Shown piece after piece: positions 1-6,121 of a DNA stretch of 6,532 nucleotides (positions are counted from its first letter, which is position 1; each line of letters begins with the position of its first letter). The notes below the pieces were generated by a model. It saw only the letters and a list, made by a program, of their open reading frames with translations, was not told the origin of the DNA and made no database searches. The DNA is taken from the NCBI GenBank assembly GCA_003542955.1, contig DPJP01000427.1, positions 2,179 through 8,710 on the forward strand, given 5' to 3'. The stretch comes from Armatimonadota bacterium (GTDB lineage Bacteria; Armatimonadota; Zipacnadia; Zipacnadales; UBA11051). The position numbers and the translations under genes were made by a program.

Positions 1-180
1 GACCGCCGAGACCTTCGTGATCCGGTCGAAAAGCTCCTCACGGCTGCCCTTGGTAAACTGCGCCCCGTCGGAGCCTCCCATCGCCGCGCTGAAGCCGGCG
101 TTTTTCGAGTCCTGCATCATCACCGAAACGGTGAGTACCACGCCGCTCACGACGGCGACGATCATTGCTGCGGTCAGCAT
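1..180 (-). CDS. secG: Preprotein translocase subunit SecG, N-terminal 60 residues (runs off the window)
   Basis: SecG is the small membrane subunit of the SecYEG channel and assists SecA-driven protein export. The visible 60 residues start with a hydrophobic segment (about residues 2-21). A polar loop with MMQDSKNAGFSAAMGGSDGA (residues 21-40) follows. This matches the SecG signature in which a Q-x-x-K/G-x-AGL-SG-A-x-GG loop follows the first helix. After that comes the usual F-x-K/R-x-x-x-E-x-x-x-D-R-I-T-K run leading to the second helix, which is cut off by the window edge. The ATG at 178-180 has a GGAGG (191-195) 10 bases upstream. The gene lies 40 bases after the hydrolase stop and may share its transcript. 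It is an ordinary housekeeping gene with no obvious link to the arsenic genes. Identification rests on the loop pattern and length; the C-terminal half cannot be checked. Confidence 0.85.
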   Translation of the reverse strand, partial: MLTAAMIVAVVSGVVLTVSVMMQDSKNAGFSAAMGGSDGAQFTKGSREELFDRITKVSAV

Positions 181-198
181 AGTCGACTATCCTCCAGT

Positions 199-218
199 CG
201 GGGCGTGTCGAAGCCCCG
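199..218 (-). other. Short GC-rich hairpin between the hydrolase stop and secG
   Basis: CGGGGC (199-204) and GCCCCG (213-218) form a perfect 6-bp stem around an 8-base loop. On the minus strand it begins two bases after the hydrolase stop and ends just before the secG ribosome binding site. No T-tract follows, so it is unlikely to be an efficient intrinsic terminator. It could protect or process the mRNA, or be incidental. A 10-base palindrome, TAGTCGACTA (180-189), sits between the secG binding site and start codon. Confidence 0.4.
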
Positions 219-220
219 TA

Positions 221-1192
221 TCAGTTCAGCAGATTGGCGCCGACAAACTGCATCAGCGGTCCGAATAGCATGGCCGGCGACGGCACATGGCCGCCGTCGT
301 ACCAGACTATCGTTTTCGGCTCACTGGCCGCCGCGTGCAGCGCCTCGGCATTCGCGCGCGGCACGATCTCATCGTCACGGCCGTTGATGAGCAGCAGCGG
401 CCGGCCGAAGTGCCCGATGAACTGCGTGGGTTCGAGACCCTCCGCGAAGTCCTCGAGCATCTCATCGGTAATACCGGCCTCGCGGATGCGACGCACCTGC
501 GGCAGATCGGAGTTGGCCAGCAACCCACTGAAGTTGCCCCCGCCCACGATCAGCGCGGCAGACCCGATGCGCTCGTCAACCGGCCCGAGTACCGCCCCCA
601 TGATCGCGCCCATGCTCAGCCCGAGCGCCATGTAGCGGCTATGGTCGATGCAATCGAGTGTATCAAGGTAATCCAGCGCGCGCCGGTTGTCAATGACCGT
701 ATTGATTGTCGCTTGTCGACTGCGGTCGAGGTCCGCGCTCCACATCTCGACACCCTCGAGGGCGCGACGCCCGTGCAGACGCGCATCGATAGCCATCAGG
801 GCGATACCGCGGGGAACCAGCAGTGCTTGTGCAACAGCCGAGTAGTCGGTGGCGTTGCCTCCGTACCCGTGCAGGAGCAACACACACGGGAACGGCCCCC
901 CGCCGATCGGTGTGTGGATCAGCGCCGGTATGCGCTCACCGTCATGCGCGGCCAGTGTCAGCCGCCGAGTGATCATCTGCGCCGACTGCGTCTCCTCGGC
1001 GATCTCGACCTCGAGCGGCAGCGAGGCGTCGTAGGCATAGACGGCCCGCAGCGCCTCCCAGGCGGGGTCGGCGGGCGTGACCGTGGTGGGAGCCGTCGCG
1101 TCGGCAAGCGCGGCGGAGAACAGCAGCACGGCCAGCATGGTGACGGCCACCGCCCGGAGGAGCGGGTACAGGCACGGCTTCGTGTCTCGCAT
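221..1192 (-). CDS. Secreted alpha/beta-hydrolase (dienelactone hydrolase / prolyl oligopeptidase-like)
   Basis: This is a 323-residue serine hydrolase of the alpha/beta fold, probably exported. Residues 11-32 form a signal peptide (basic start, hydrophobic core, ALADA cleavage site near residue 32). The oxyanion-loop HGYGG is at 109-113, the nucleophile elbow GLSMG at 191-195 (Ser193), the acid motif GRDDEIVP at 271-278 (Asp274 most likely), and the catalytic His at 302 in GGH. The triad is complete. The substrate, ester or peptide, cannot be told from the sequence. The frame is open to a GTG at 1345 that overlaps the acr3 stop. I chose the ATG at 1190-1192 because it gives a normal signal peptide, has GGGAGAG (1203-1209) 10 bases upstream, and lies downstream of a good promoter at 1273-1302. 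The extra 51 residues of the longer frame look like translated leader. A role in arsenic metabolism is not indicated. Confidence 0.85.
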   Translation of the reverse strand: MRDTKPCLYPLLRAVAVTMLAVLLFSAALADATAPTTVTPADPAWEALRAVYAYDASLPLEVEIAEETQSAQMITRRLTLAAHDGERIPALIHTPIGGGPFPCVLLLHGYGGNATDYSAVAQALLVPRGIALMAIDARLHGRRALEGVEMWSADLDRSRQATINTVIDNRRALDYLDTLDCIDHSRYMALGLSMGAIMGAVLGPVDERIGSAALIVGGGNFSGLLANSDLPQVRRIREAGITDEMLEDFAEGLEPTQFIGHFGRPLLLINGRDDEIVPRANAEALHAAASEPKTIVWYDGGHVPSPAMLFGPLMQFVGANLLN

Positions 1193-1272
1193 GGAAGAGC
1201 TACTCTCCCTGTCCGGCAGGCTGTCGGTGGCAGACTCGCACTGATCGGCATGGCGTCCGGGCGTCACAGTCG

Positions 1273-1302
1273 ATTCTACCGCCGCACGAGCATGAGCGTC
1301 AA
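1273..1302 (-). promoter_or_regulatory. Sigma70-like promoter for the hydrolase (and possibly secG)
   Basis: Read on the minus strand, TTGACG (1297-1302, 5 of 6 matches to TTGACA) is followed after exactly 18 bases by TAGAAT (1273-1278, 5 of 6 matches to TATAAT). Transcription would begin near 1266, leaving a leader of about 75 bases before the ATG at 1192. The site lies in the 149-base gap between acr3 and the hydrolase and is the best promoter match I found in any gap of this window. It implies that the hydrolase is not dependent on the arsenic operon for transcription. Confidence 0.65.
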
Positions 1303-1341
1303 GGTGACGTGGTGCGCGAGGCACGGGCGGGTGAGCGGGGG

Positions 1342-2454
1342 TCACTCAGGGCCGGCGACACCATTCACGGGCGGAGTGCAGACGGCGGCCTCATCGGCGA
1401 AGTACCTGGCTCTGAGCCAGAGCGCCACGTTCACCAGGCCGACCAGGACCGGCACCTCGACCAGTGGGCCGATGACGGCCGCGAATGCTTCCCCCGATGA
1501 GATTGTGAACACCGCAACAGCCACGGCAATGGCCAACTCGAAGTTGTTGCTCGCCGCGGTGAATGAGAGCGTAACCGTCTGCGCGTAAGTCGCGCCGACC
1601 TTCATGCTCATGAAAAACGACACCAGGAACATCACCACGAAGTAGATGAGCAGGGGAACCGCGATGCGCAGCACATCGAGTGGGAGCTGTACGATGTACT
1701 CGCCCTTGAGTGAGAACATGACGATGATCGTGAACAGCAAGGCGATCAGCGTGATCGGGCTGATCCTCGGGATGAAGCGTTGCTCGTACCACTCGCGCCC
1801 CTTGACCTTGATGAGCGAGAAGCGCGTGACCAGGCCGGCGAGGAAGGGGATGCCCAGGTAAATGAAGACGCTCTGGGCGATCTGTCCCATGGTCACCGCC
1901 ACCGCCGTGCCGGGCAGGCCGAACAGCGGTGGCAACACGGTGATGAACACGTAGGCGTAGACGGAGAAGAAGAGCACCTGGAAGATAGAGTTGAAGGCCA
2001 CGAGCCCGGCGCAGTACTCGCAATCGCCCTCTGCCAGTTCATTCCACACGATGACCATCGCAATGCAGCGGGCCAACCCGATCATGATCAGACCGTACAT
2101 GTACTCGGGGTATCCCCGCAGGAAGACGATGGCCAGCAGGAACATCAGCACCGGGCCGACGACCCAGTTCTGCACGAGCGACAGCGTCAGAACTCGCCAG
2201 TTGCGGAAGACCTCGCCCAGCTCCTCATACTTGACCTTGGCGAGCGGCGGGTACATCATCAGAATCAGGCCGATGGCGAGGGGAATGGACGTGGTCCCGA
2301 TCTGCGATGCCTCGTTGAGGCCGTGAACCTGGTCGGGCAGGAGGTAACCCAGAGTCACCCCGAGCCCCATCGCCAGGAAGATCCAGAGAGTCAGGTAGCG
2401 GTCGAGGAATGACAGTCTGCGAGTGAGTGATTGCCGGGCTGCATGCGTTTGCAT
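1342..2454 (-). CDS. acr3: Acr3-family arsenite efflux permease
   Basis: Acr3 exports As(III) from the cytoplasm across the inner membrane, driven by the membrane potential or proton gradient. From the ATG at 2452-2454 the protein has 370 residues, usual for Acr3, and is almost entirely hydrophobic, consistent with ten membrane helices. The family's conserved Cys lies in [13 protein letters not shown] (Cys130) and the conserved acidic residue in [15 protein letters not shown] (Glu306). The closing [18 protein letters not shown] segment is also typical of Acr3 and differs from ArsB. In-frame ATGs at 2466 and 2460 would add four or two residues. The third ATG is preferred because GGAG (2461-2464) lies 6 bases before it. 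A short tail after the last helix carries one Cys. The 60-base gap after the preceding gene shows no promoter, so acr3 is probably the last gene of the arsM transcript. Confidence 0.95.
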   Translation of the reverse strand: MQTHAARQSLTRRLSFLDRYLTLWIFLAMGLGVTLGYLLPDQVHGLNEASQIGTTSIPLAIGLILMMYPPLAKVKYEELGEVFRNWRVLTLSLVQNWVVGPVLMFLLAIVFLRGYPEYMYGLIMIGLARCIAMVIVWNELAEGDCEYCAGLVAFNSIFQVLFFSVYAYVFITVLPPLFGLPGTAVAVTMGQIAQSVFIYLGIPFLAGLVTRFSLIKVKGREWYEQRFIPRISPITLIALLFTIIVMFSLKGEYIVQLPLDVLRIAVPLLIYFVVMFLVSFFMSMKVGATYAQTVTLSFTAASNNFELAIAVAVAVFTISSGEAFAAVIGPLVEVPVLVGLVNVALWLRARYFADEAAVCTPPVNGVAGPE

Positions 2455-2511
2455 GTTCATCTCCATCTACCCCAGGTGTAGTGAAGCGGGCCTGCGCCAT
2501 GCGACCACCAG

Positions 2512-2537
2512 CCTGTCGGCACATATCTAGCGACAGG
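2512..2537 (-). repeat. Inverted repeat spanning the stop codon of the upstream Cys-tail protein gene
   Basis: CCTGTCG (2512-2518) and CGACAGG (2531-2537) are perfect 7-base complementary arms around a 12-base loop that contains the TAG stop (2527-2529). On the minus-strand transcript this could fold into a hairpin just after or over the end of the gene, about 58 bases before the acr3 start. No T-tract follows, so full termination is unlikely. It could be a transcript-processing or partial-attenuation site, or a protein-binding dyad, and chance is possible in GC-rich DNA. Confidence 0.4.
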
Positions 2538-3201
2538 ACGGGCCACAGCCCGCGGAACCGCAGCCTCCTGACTGCGCGGCGGCAGTCAGGGCATCCCAGA
2601 TCTTCGCCTGCGTGATCTCACCCGACACCGGCACGGCACCCGCGCCCTTCACCATCGCCAACACACACGGGGGCGACACGTCCCTGGTGACCATCGAGTA
2701 CTCCGGCGCCTCGGGAGACAGCGAGTAGGCAGTGGTAGCGAGCCCGCGTGATCTGGCCGTCTCCGTCGCCGCCTCGATCTCCGCCTTGAGCTTCTCGTCT
2801 TGGCCACGGCCCGCCGCGGGCACGAGAACAAGGACGGCGTCCTGGTCCGCGGCCAACTCGCTGAGTTCGGCAAGTGAGCCCAGCGTGGGACCCAATGTTG
2901 GCGTCTCGTGTGACGCAGTCGCCGTCGCATCATCCGATGATCCGCGCGGTGTTGCAGTCTCCGCGGGTGTGGGGTCTGGCGTCGCGACGGCCTCCCCGGC
3001 GCGAGCGGTCGGCCCTGCTGCCCGCCTGCCGTCCGCGTTCCCAAACAGGGCAATCAGAAGAAGCGCCAGGGCGATGGCGACGAGGGCGGCTATCTTCCCC
3101 CTGTTGTCGCGATTGCGGACTGGAGCGCTGCCTACCGGTCCATCAAGCGCGTCGTGATCAGGCTCTCTGTTCCGTTCTGCGTCCTGAGGTGAGGCATCCA
3201 T
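2527..3201 (-). CDS. Membrane-anchored protein with thioredoxin-like domain and Cys-rich tail, function unknown
   Basis: I do not recognise a named family. The 224 residues divide into a polar, acidic N-terminus (1-35), one membrane helix (about 37-53), a low-complexity Ala/Thr/Pro linker (about 60-107), an alpha/beta domain (about 108-209) and a tail, CGSAGCGPSC, at 214-223. The short basic segment before the helix (RNRDNRGK) suggests an N-in anchor with the domain outside the cytoplasm. The domain has a thioredoxin-like pattern: a hydrophobic strand AVLVLVPA (123-130), a charged helix (134-152), then VSPPCVLAMVKGAGAVPVSG (175-194). That last part resembles the cis-proline loop and following strands. 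The CxxC of thioredoxins is missing; the only cysteines are 179, 214, 219 and 223. The tail could bind a soft metal or As(III), or form a dithiol pair. AAGGAG (3210-3215) sits 8 bases before the ATG. It lies between the small Cys-rich gene and acr3. Confidence 0.75.
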   Translation of the reverse strand: MDASPQDAERNREPDHDALDGPVGSAPVRNRDNRGKIAALVAIALALLLIALFGNADGRRAAGPTARAGEAVATPDPTPAETATPRGSSDDATATASHETPTLGPTLGSLAELSELAADQDAVLVLVPAAGRGQDEKLKAEIEAATETARSRGLATTAYSLSPEAPEYSMVTRDVSPPCVLAMVKGAGAVPVSGEITQAKIWDALTAAAQSGGCGSAGCGPSCR

Positions 3202-3279
3202 CCCTGGGGCTCCTTATGGTCAAGATGTGCCGAGGGCAGCGGTTGCGTCGCATCAGGTCAGTCCCCGCCCGGCCACCGT

Positions 3280-3612
3280 TCAGTTGCCCCTATGCAACTC
3301 GATCCCGGCCGGCGCCGGCAGTGCCAGCCTGGCCGCCACCTGCATGGTCTTGAAGACCCCCGCAGGCACGATGCACCCGGCGCAACAGCCGCCGAGCACC
3401 GTCCGCACCGTGGACAGCACTTGCCCCTCGAACCCCGCCCCGATCTCGGCGTATGCGTCCACCGCGCTCGGCAGCGTCTCACCAAGGGCCTGTATCTTCT
3501 CGCAGTTGGAGGTCACACTGAGGCTCACGGTCTGGCCGTCGTCGCAGGTAGCAGTCACCTCGGTGACAAAGCCACAGACGCCGGCGTTGATATTGGCGGT
3601 AGCGGCACTCAT
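3280..3612 (-). CDS. Small Cys-rich protein, DUF6951-like
   Basis: This is a 110-residue soluble protein with no signal peptide or membrane helix. It begins with a strand-like NINAGVCGFVTEVTATCDDG segment (7-26), then SVTSNCEKI (32-40), a helical middle, a cysteine cluster GGCCAGCIVPAGVFKTM (74-90), and ends VAARLALPAPAGIEL. The cysteines are 13, 23, 37, 76, 77 and 80. From memory, this layout (AGxCGF near the start, SxCE in the middle, CxxxCxxPxxxxKxxEVAAxLALP at the end) matches a family of about 100-residue proteins of unknown function in anaerobes and methanogens, labelled DUF6951. I could not verify that name. The ATG at 3610-3612 has AGGAG (3621-3625) 8 bases upstream. The gene starts 20 bases after arsM, so the two are almost certainly cotranscribed. 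The cysteines suggest metal or metalloid binding, which is inference only. Confidence 0.8.
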   Translation of the reverse strand: MSAATANINAGVCGFVTEVTATCDDGQTVSLSVTSNCEKIQALGETLPSAVDAYAEIGAGFEGQVLSTVRTVLGGCCAGCIVPAGVFKTMQVAARLALPAPAGIELHRGN

Positions 3613-3632
3613 TCTCCGAACTCCTGTCGTGG

Positions 3633-4421
3633 TCAGATGGGTTTGCGGGCACTCAGAGTGACGGAGGCAACGAGGCCATCGGGCAGTTCGGGCAGGGCGC
3701 AGGAGCATCCGCCTGCCTCCGCGTCACAGCATCCGTTCAGGAGGCTCACTGCATCGATATCACGCTCGATGACGATGTCGGTGAAGCCGTTGTCCCTGAT
3801 CGCGGCCAGGTAGTCAGACCGTCTGACTGCTCCGGCAACGCAGCCGACGTATGCCTCGATGCTCTCGGCGATTGCGGCCGGCAGGTCATTGCCGAGCACG
3901 ATGTCAGACACGTGCAGGCGCCCACCGGGGCGCAGCACGCGGAACGCCTCCGAGAAGGCGCGCATCTTGTCCGGGACGAGGTTGATCACGCAGTTGCTGA
4001 TGATGACGTCCACAGTCTCGCTCTCAACCGGAAGGCTTTCTATCTCGCCGAGGCGGAACTCGACGTTGGCATAGCCGCCGCGCTCGGCATTGCGCGTGGC
4101 CACGGCGATCATGTCCTCAGTCATATCCACACCAATGACATGACCCTCCGGCCCGACGGCATTGGCCGCGAGGAAGCAGTCGAACCCGCCGCCGGAGCCG
4201 AGATCGAGAACGGTCTCTCCGGGTCTGAGGTCAGCGATGGCGACGGGGTTGCCGCAGCCGAGCCCCATATTGGCGCCGGCGGGAACCGCCCTGGCTTCCG
4301 CGGCAGTGTAGGCGCCCACATCAGGCCCGAGAGCCGTCTCAGCGCTCCCACAGCATGAAGCGCCGGATTGCCGCGCAATGCGGCCGTAGTTCTCGCGAAT
4401 GCTCTTCTTGATGTCTCCCAT
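3633..4421 (-). CDS. arsM: Arsenite S-adenosylmethionine methyltransferase ArsM
   Basis: ArsM methylates As(III) in the cytoplasm using S-adenosylmethionine, giving mono-, di- and trimethyl arsenicals. From the ATG at 4419-4421 the protein has 262 residues. The N-terminal SGASCCGS places Cys23/24 where the first ArsM cysteine lies. Next come GLGCGNP (Cys56), the SAM motif [15 protein letters not shown] (73-86), motif II GVDMT (97-101), SNCVINL (Cys144 at 142-148), [13 protein letters not shown] and [10 protein letters not shown] (Cys194). The 50-residue spacing between the last two cysteines equals that of the characterised algal ArsM (Cys174 and Cys224). All the arsenic-binding cysteines are therefore present. 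A Cys-rich C-terminus (231, 232, 239, 241) adds more thiols. A TTG at 4436 would add five residues; the ATG is preferred and has GGGG (4431-4434) 9 bases upstream. It lies 58 bases after ccdA and 20 before the small Cys-rich gene. Confidence 0.95.
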   Translation of the reverse strand: MGDIKKSIRENYGRIARQSGASCCGSAETALGPDVGAYTAAEARAVPAGANMGLGCGNPVAIADLRPGETVLDLGSGGGFDCFLAANAVGPEGHVIGVDMTEDMIAVATRNAERGGYANVEFRLGEIESLPVESETVDVIISNCVINLVPDKMRAFSEAFRVLRPGGRLHVSDIVLGNDLPAAIAESIEAYVGCVAGAVRRSDYLAAIRDNGFTDIVIERDIDAVSLLNGCCDAEAGGCSCALPELPDGLVASVTLSARKPI

Positions 4422-4479
4422 ACCAGTTAGCCCCAATCTGCCTATACGCGGCGAGTGGTCCCGGAGTATGCCGGGGGCC

Positions 4480-5175
4480 TCAGGCCGTGTAGATCATATA
4501 CAGCCCGCCGATGATGACGAGCGCGCCGCAGATGCGCTTGAGCACAACCGCCCCGCGCGACTGCTCGCTCCAGTTCAGATATCCCTGTACCGCCTCCGTC
4601 GAGGTGCCCGCGGCGACGATGACCGAGCAATGGCCCACACCGTAGGCAAGCAAGAGCGCCGCGCCGTAGAGCGGGTTCGTCGTCGCCACCCGCAGTGTGA
4701 CCGCGAGCATCGGCGCCATATAGGCGAAGGTGCATGGCCCCAGTGCGATGCCGAACACCAGCCCGAGAATGAGCGCAGCGAGCAGGCCCTTCTTCTTCGT
4801 CGCGCCGGGGGAGGCGCCACTGAAGGGCAGCTCGATGACGCCGAGCAGGTGCAGGCCGATGATGAAGAACACTGCCGCGACGAAGTAGTTGCCCCAGACG
4901 CCGACGTCACCCATCATCCGCCCGAGCGCCGCGGTGACGGCGCCGATGACACCGATGGTGACCAGGATGCCGCCGGCGAAGAGCGTCGACAGCCAGAAAG
5001 CCCTGCGCGTCGAGGTGCGTCCCTGATCGTCGATGAAGCCGACGATGAGCGGGATGCTTGCCAGGTGGCAGGGGCTCAGCACGATGCTCAGGATGCCCCA
5101 GACAAACGCCGCCGTCAGCGCCACCGCCGCGGTGCCCTCGACGGCCTGGGTCAACTGCGTGAAAAGCTGCTCCAA
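4480..5175 (-). CDS. ccdA: CcdA-type thiol-disulfide electron transfer membrane protein
   Basis: CcdA/DsbD-type proteins carry electrons from cytoplasmic thioredoxin across the inner membrane to extracytoplasmic thioredoxin-like proteins. This one has 231 residues with about six hydrophobic helices. The two conserved redox cysteines lie in LSPCHLASIP (Cys36) and LGPCTFAYMAPML (Cys148), the usual helix 1 and helix 4 positions. A further GVGHC (Cys183) lies in the next helix. The length and lack of soluble domains match CcdA rather than full DsbD. The start is a TTG (5173-5175), separated by one base from the preceding stop. GGAG (5180-5183) within the end of the upstream gene is its ribosome binding site, at a short 4-base spacing. 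No ATG or GTG occurs in frame until well inside the protein. The thioredoxins encoded just upstream are its likely partners. Confidence 0.92.
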   Translation of the reverse strand: MEQLFTQLTQAVEGTAAVALTAAFVWGILSIVLSPCHLASIPLIVGFIDDQGRTSTRRAFWLSTLFAGGILVTIGVIGAVTAALGRMMGDVGVWGNYFVAAVFFIIGLHLLGVIELPFSGASPGATKKKGLLAALILGLVFGIALGPCTFAYMAPMLAVTLRVATTNPLYGAALLLAYGVGHCSVIVAAGTSTEAVQGYLNWSEQSRGAVVLKRICGALVIIGGLYMIYTA

Positions 5176-5176
5176 G

Positions 5177-6121
5177 CTACTCCACCCCCGCCGTGCCGAG
5201 GTGCTCGAGTATCCTATCCTTCGCCAGGAAGCCGGTGTGGCGGTAGACCTCCTTGCCTTCGGCGTCGAAGATCACCTGGACCGGGATCGCCCGCACGCCG
5301 TAGCGGGAACTCAGGTACGGCTGCTCGCGCACCTGGACCATGAGGACATTGGCCCGCTCCCCGTGCGTCTGCTCGAGTTCACCGATGATTGGCTTCATCA
5401 TCTCGCACGCCTGGCAGCCGTCCGCGCCAAAGTCGACAAAACTCGGACGGCCGGAGCGACGCGCCTGGTCGACGACGCTTGCCAGCGCCTTCGGGGCCAC
5501 CTGGGCGAGAAACGCCGCATCGACCTTGACCGGCGTGCGACTGCTCAGACTGCCGATGTGGGCGCGAACCGCGTCCTGCTGCTTCTGCTGGAGGACGAAC
5601 GGCACGAGGGCGTCCTTGACCGATTCGAATGACTGCCCGCCGAACATCCCTTCGTTCTCATCGTAGAAGGCACGGGCGTCATCCTCATCGACGGTGACCT
5701 GATCGGCAATGTGGTCGAGATAGGAGTCGATCAGTGCATCGCCACTGCCGGCGGGATTGCCGGGCTGTTGGGCGGCCCACCGGCGCGCCTCCGAAGTCAT
5801 GAGCGGCTCGACGGCAAGCGTCTCGAGTACGTAGAACGCCTCGGCTTCCAGCAGCGTGCGCTTGCTCTTGTCCAGCGGCTCGGCGGCAATGGCCTCGGCG
5901 ACGCGGGCGCGTGTGATGGTGATATCGTCTCCTGCGTGCATGGCCAGCCCGTCTGGCAGGTCGACGACAACCGCCTGCGCGAGCGGCCCGCTGCTGAGTC
6001 CCATGTAGACCTCGGCCACAGTCTTTGGCTCTTCAGGCTGCGCGCACACGGCTGAGACTGCAGTCAACGCAAGCGGGATACAGATGCAGAACGCCCAGAG
6101 CGTCGCTGTGCGATCAGTCAA
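5177..6121 (-). CDS. Secreted fusion: SurA/PrsA-like helical chaperone segment plus thioredoxin domain
   Basis: This 314-residue protein has a signal peptide (about 5-27, probable cleavage after VCA), a helical region (about 70-205) and a C-terminal thioredoxin domain (about 212-314). The thioredoxin active site is GCQAC (Cys236, Cys239), with cis-Pro280 in AIP and a DAEGKEVYRHTGF strand-turn. The helical region includes VTVDEDDARAFYDENEGMF and SFESVKDALVPFVLQQKQQD. These resemble the helices flanking the parvulin domain in SurA/PrsA/PpiD proteins, but the parvulin domain itself is absent. The protein is probably an extracytoplasmic thiol-disulfide reductase that may bind unfolded clients. 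Both possible starts are TTG. The one at 6119-6121 has AAGGAG (6132-6137) 10 bases upstream; the one at 6130 leaves a single base. It overlaps the upstream gene by 8 bases and ends one base before ccdA. Confidence 0.85.
   Translation of the reverse strand: MTDRTATLWAFCICIPLALTAVSAVCAQPEEPKTVAEVYMGLSSGPLAQAVVVDLPDGLAMHAGDDITITRARVAEAIAAEPLDKSKRTLLEAEAFYVLETLAVEPLMTSEARRWAAQQPGNPAGSGDALIDSYLDHIADQVTVDEDDARAFYDENEGMFGGQSFESVKDALVPFVLQQKQQDAVRAHIGSLSSRTPVKVDAAFLAQVAPKALASVVDQARRSGRPSFVDFGADGCQACEMMKPIIGELEQTHGERANVLMVQVREQPYLSSRYGVRAIPVQVIFDAEGKEVYRHTGFLAKDRILEHLGTAGVE

Noticed and set aside
1193..1345. Hydrolase N-terminal extension from a GTG overlapping the acr3 stop
   Set aside because: The extension would bury the signal peptide and contains a near-consensus promoter; the ATG at 1192 is better supported.
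287..1588. 433-residue plus-strand open frame opposite the hydrolase and the end of acr3
   Set aside because: It is antisense to two well-supported genes, spans their boundary, and its translation is rich in Arg, Gln and His with no recognisable motif. Long antisense frames are expected in GC-rich coding DNA.
1780..2412. 210-residue plus-strand open frame opposite acr3
   Set aside because: It mirrors a membrane protein gene, giving a His/Gln/Asp-rich product with no motif, and has no support as a gene.
3202..3279. TTGACC near the start of the Cys-tail protein gene as a -35 box
   Set aside because: Any -10 box at the right distance would fall inside the coding region and none resembles TATAAT; the site mostly precedes the AAGGAG ribosome binding site.
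4460..4475. CCCGG/CCGGG hairpin after ccdA as a terminator
   Set aside because: The stem is only 5 bp with no T-tract, and the downstream arsM gene has no visible promoter, so read-through is more likely.
4399..5343. 314-residue plus-strand open frame opposite ccdA
   Set aside because: Its translation is low-complexity and charged (Arg, Asp, Glu, Ala), with no domain, and it runs antisense across ccdA and parts of both flanking genes. It is a shadow frame.
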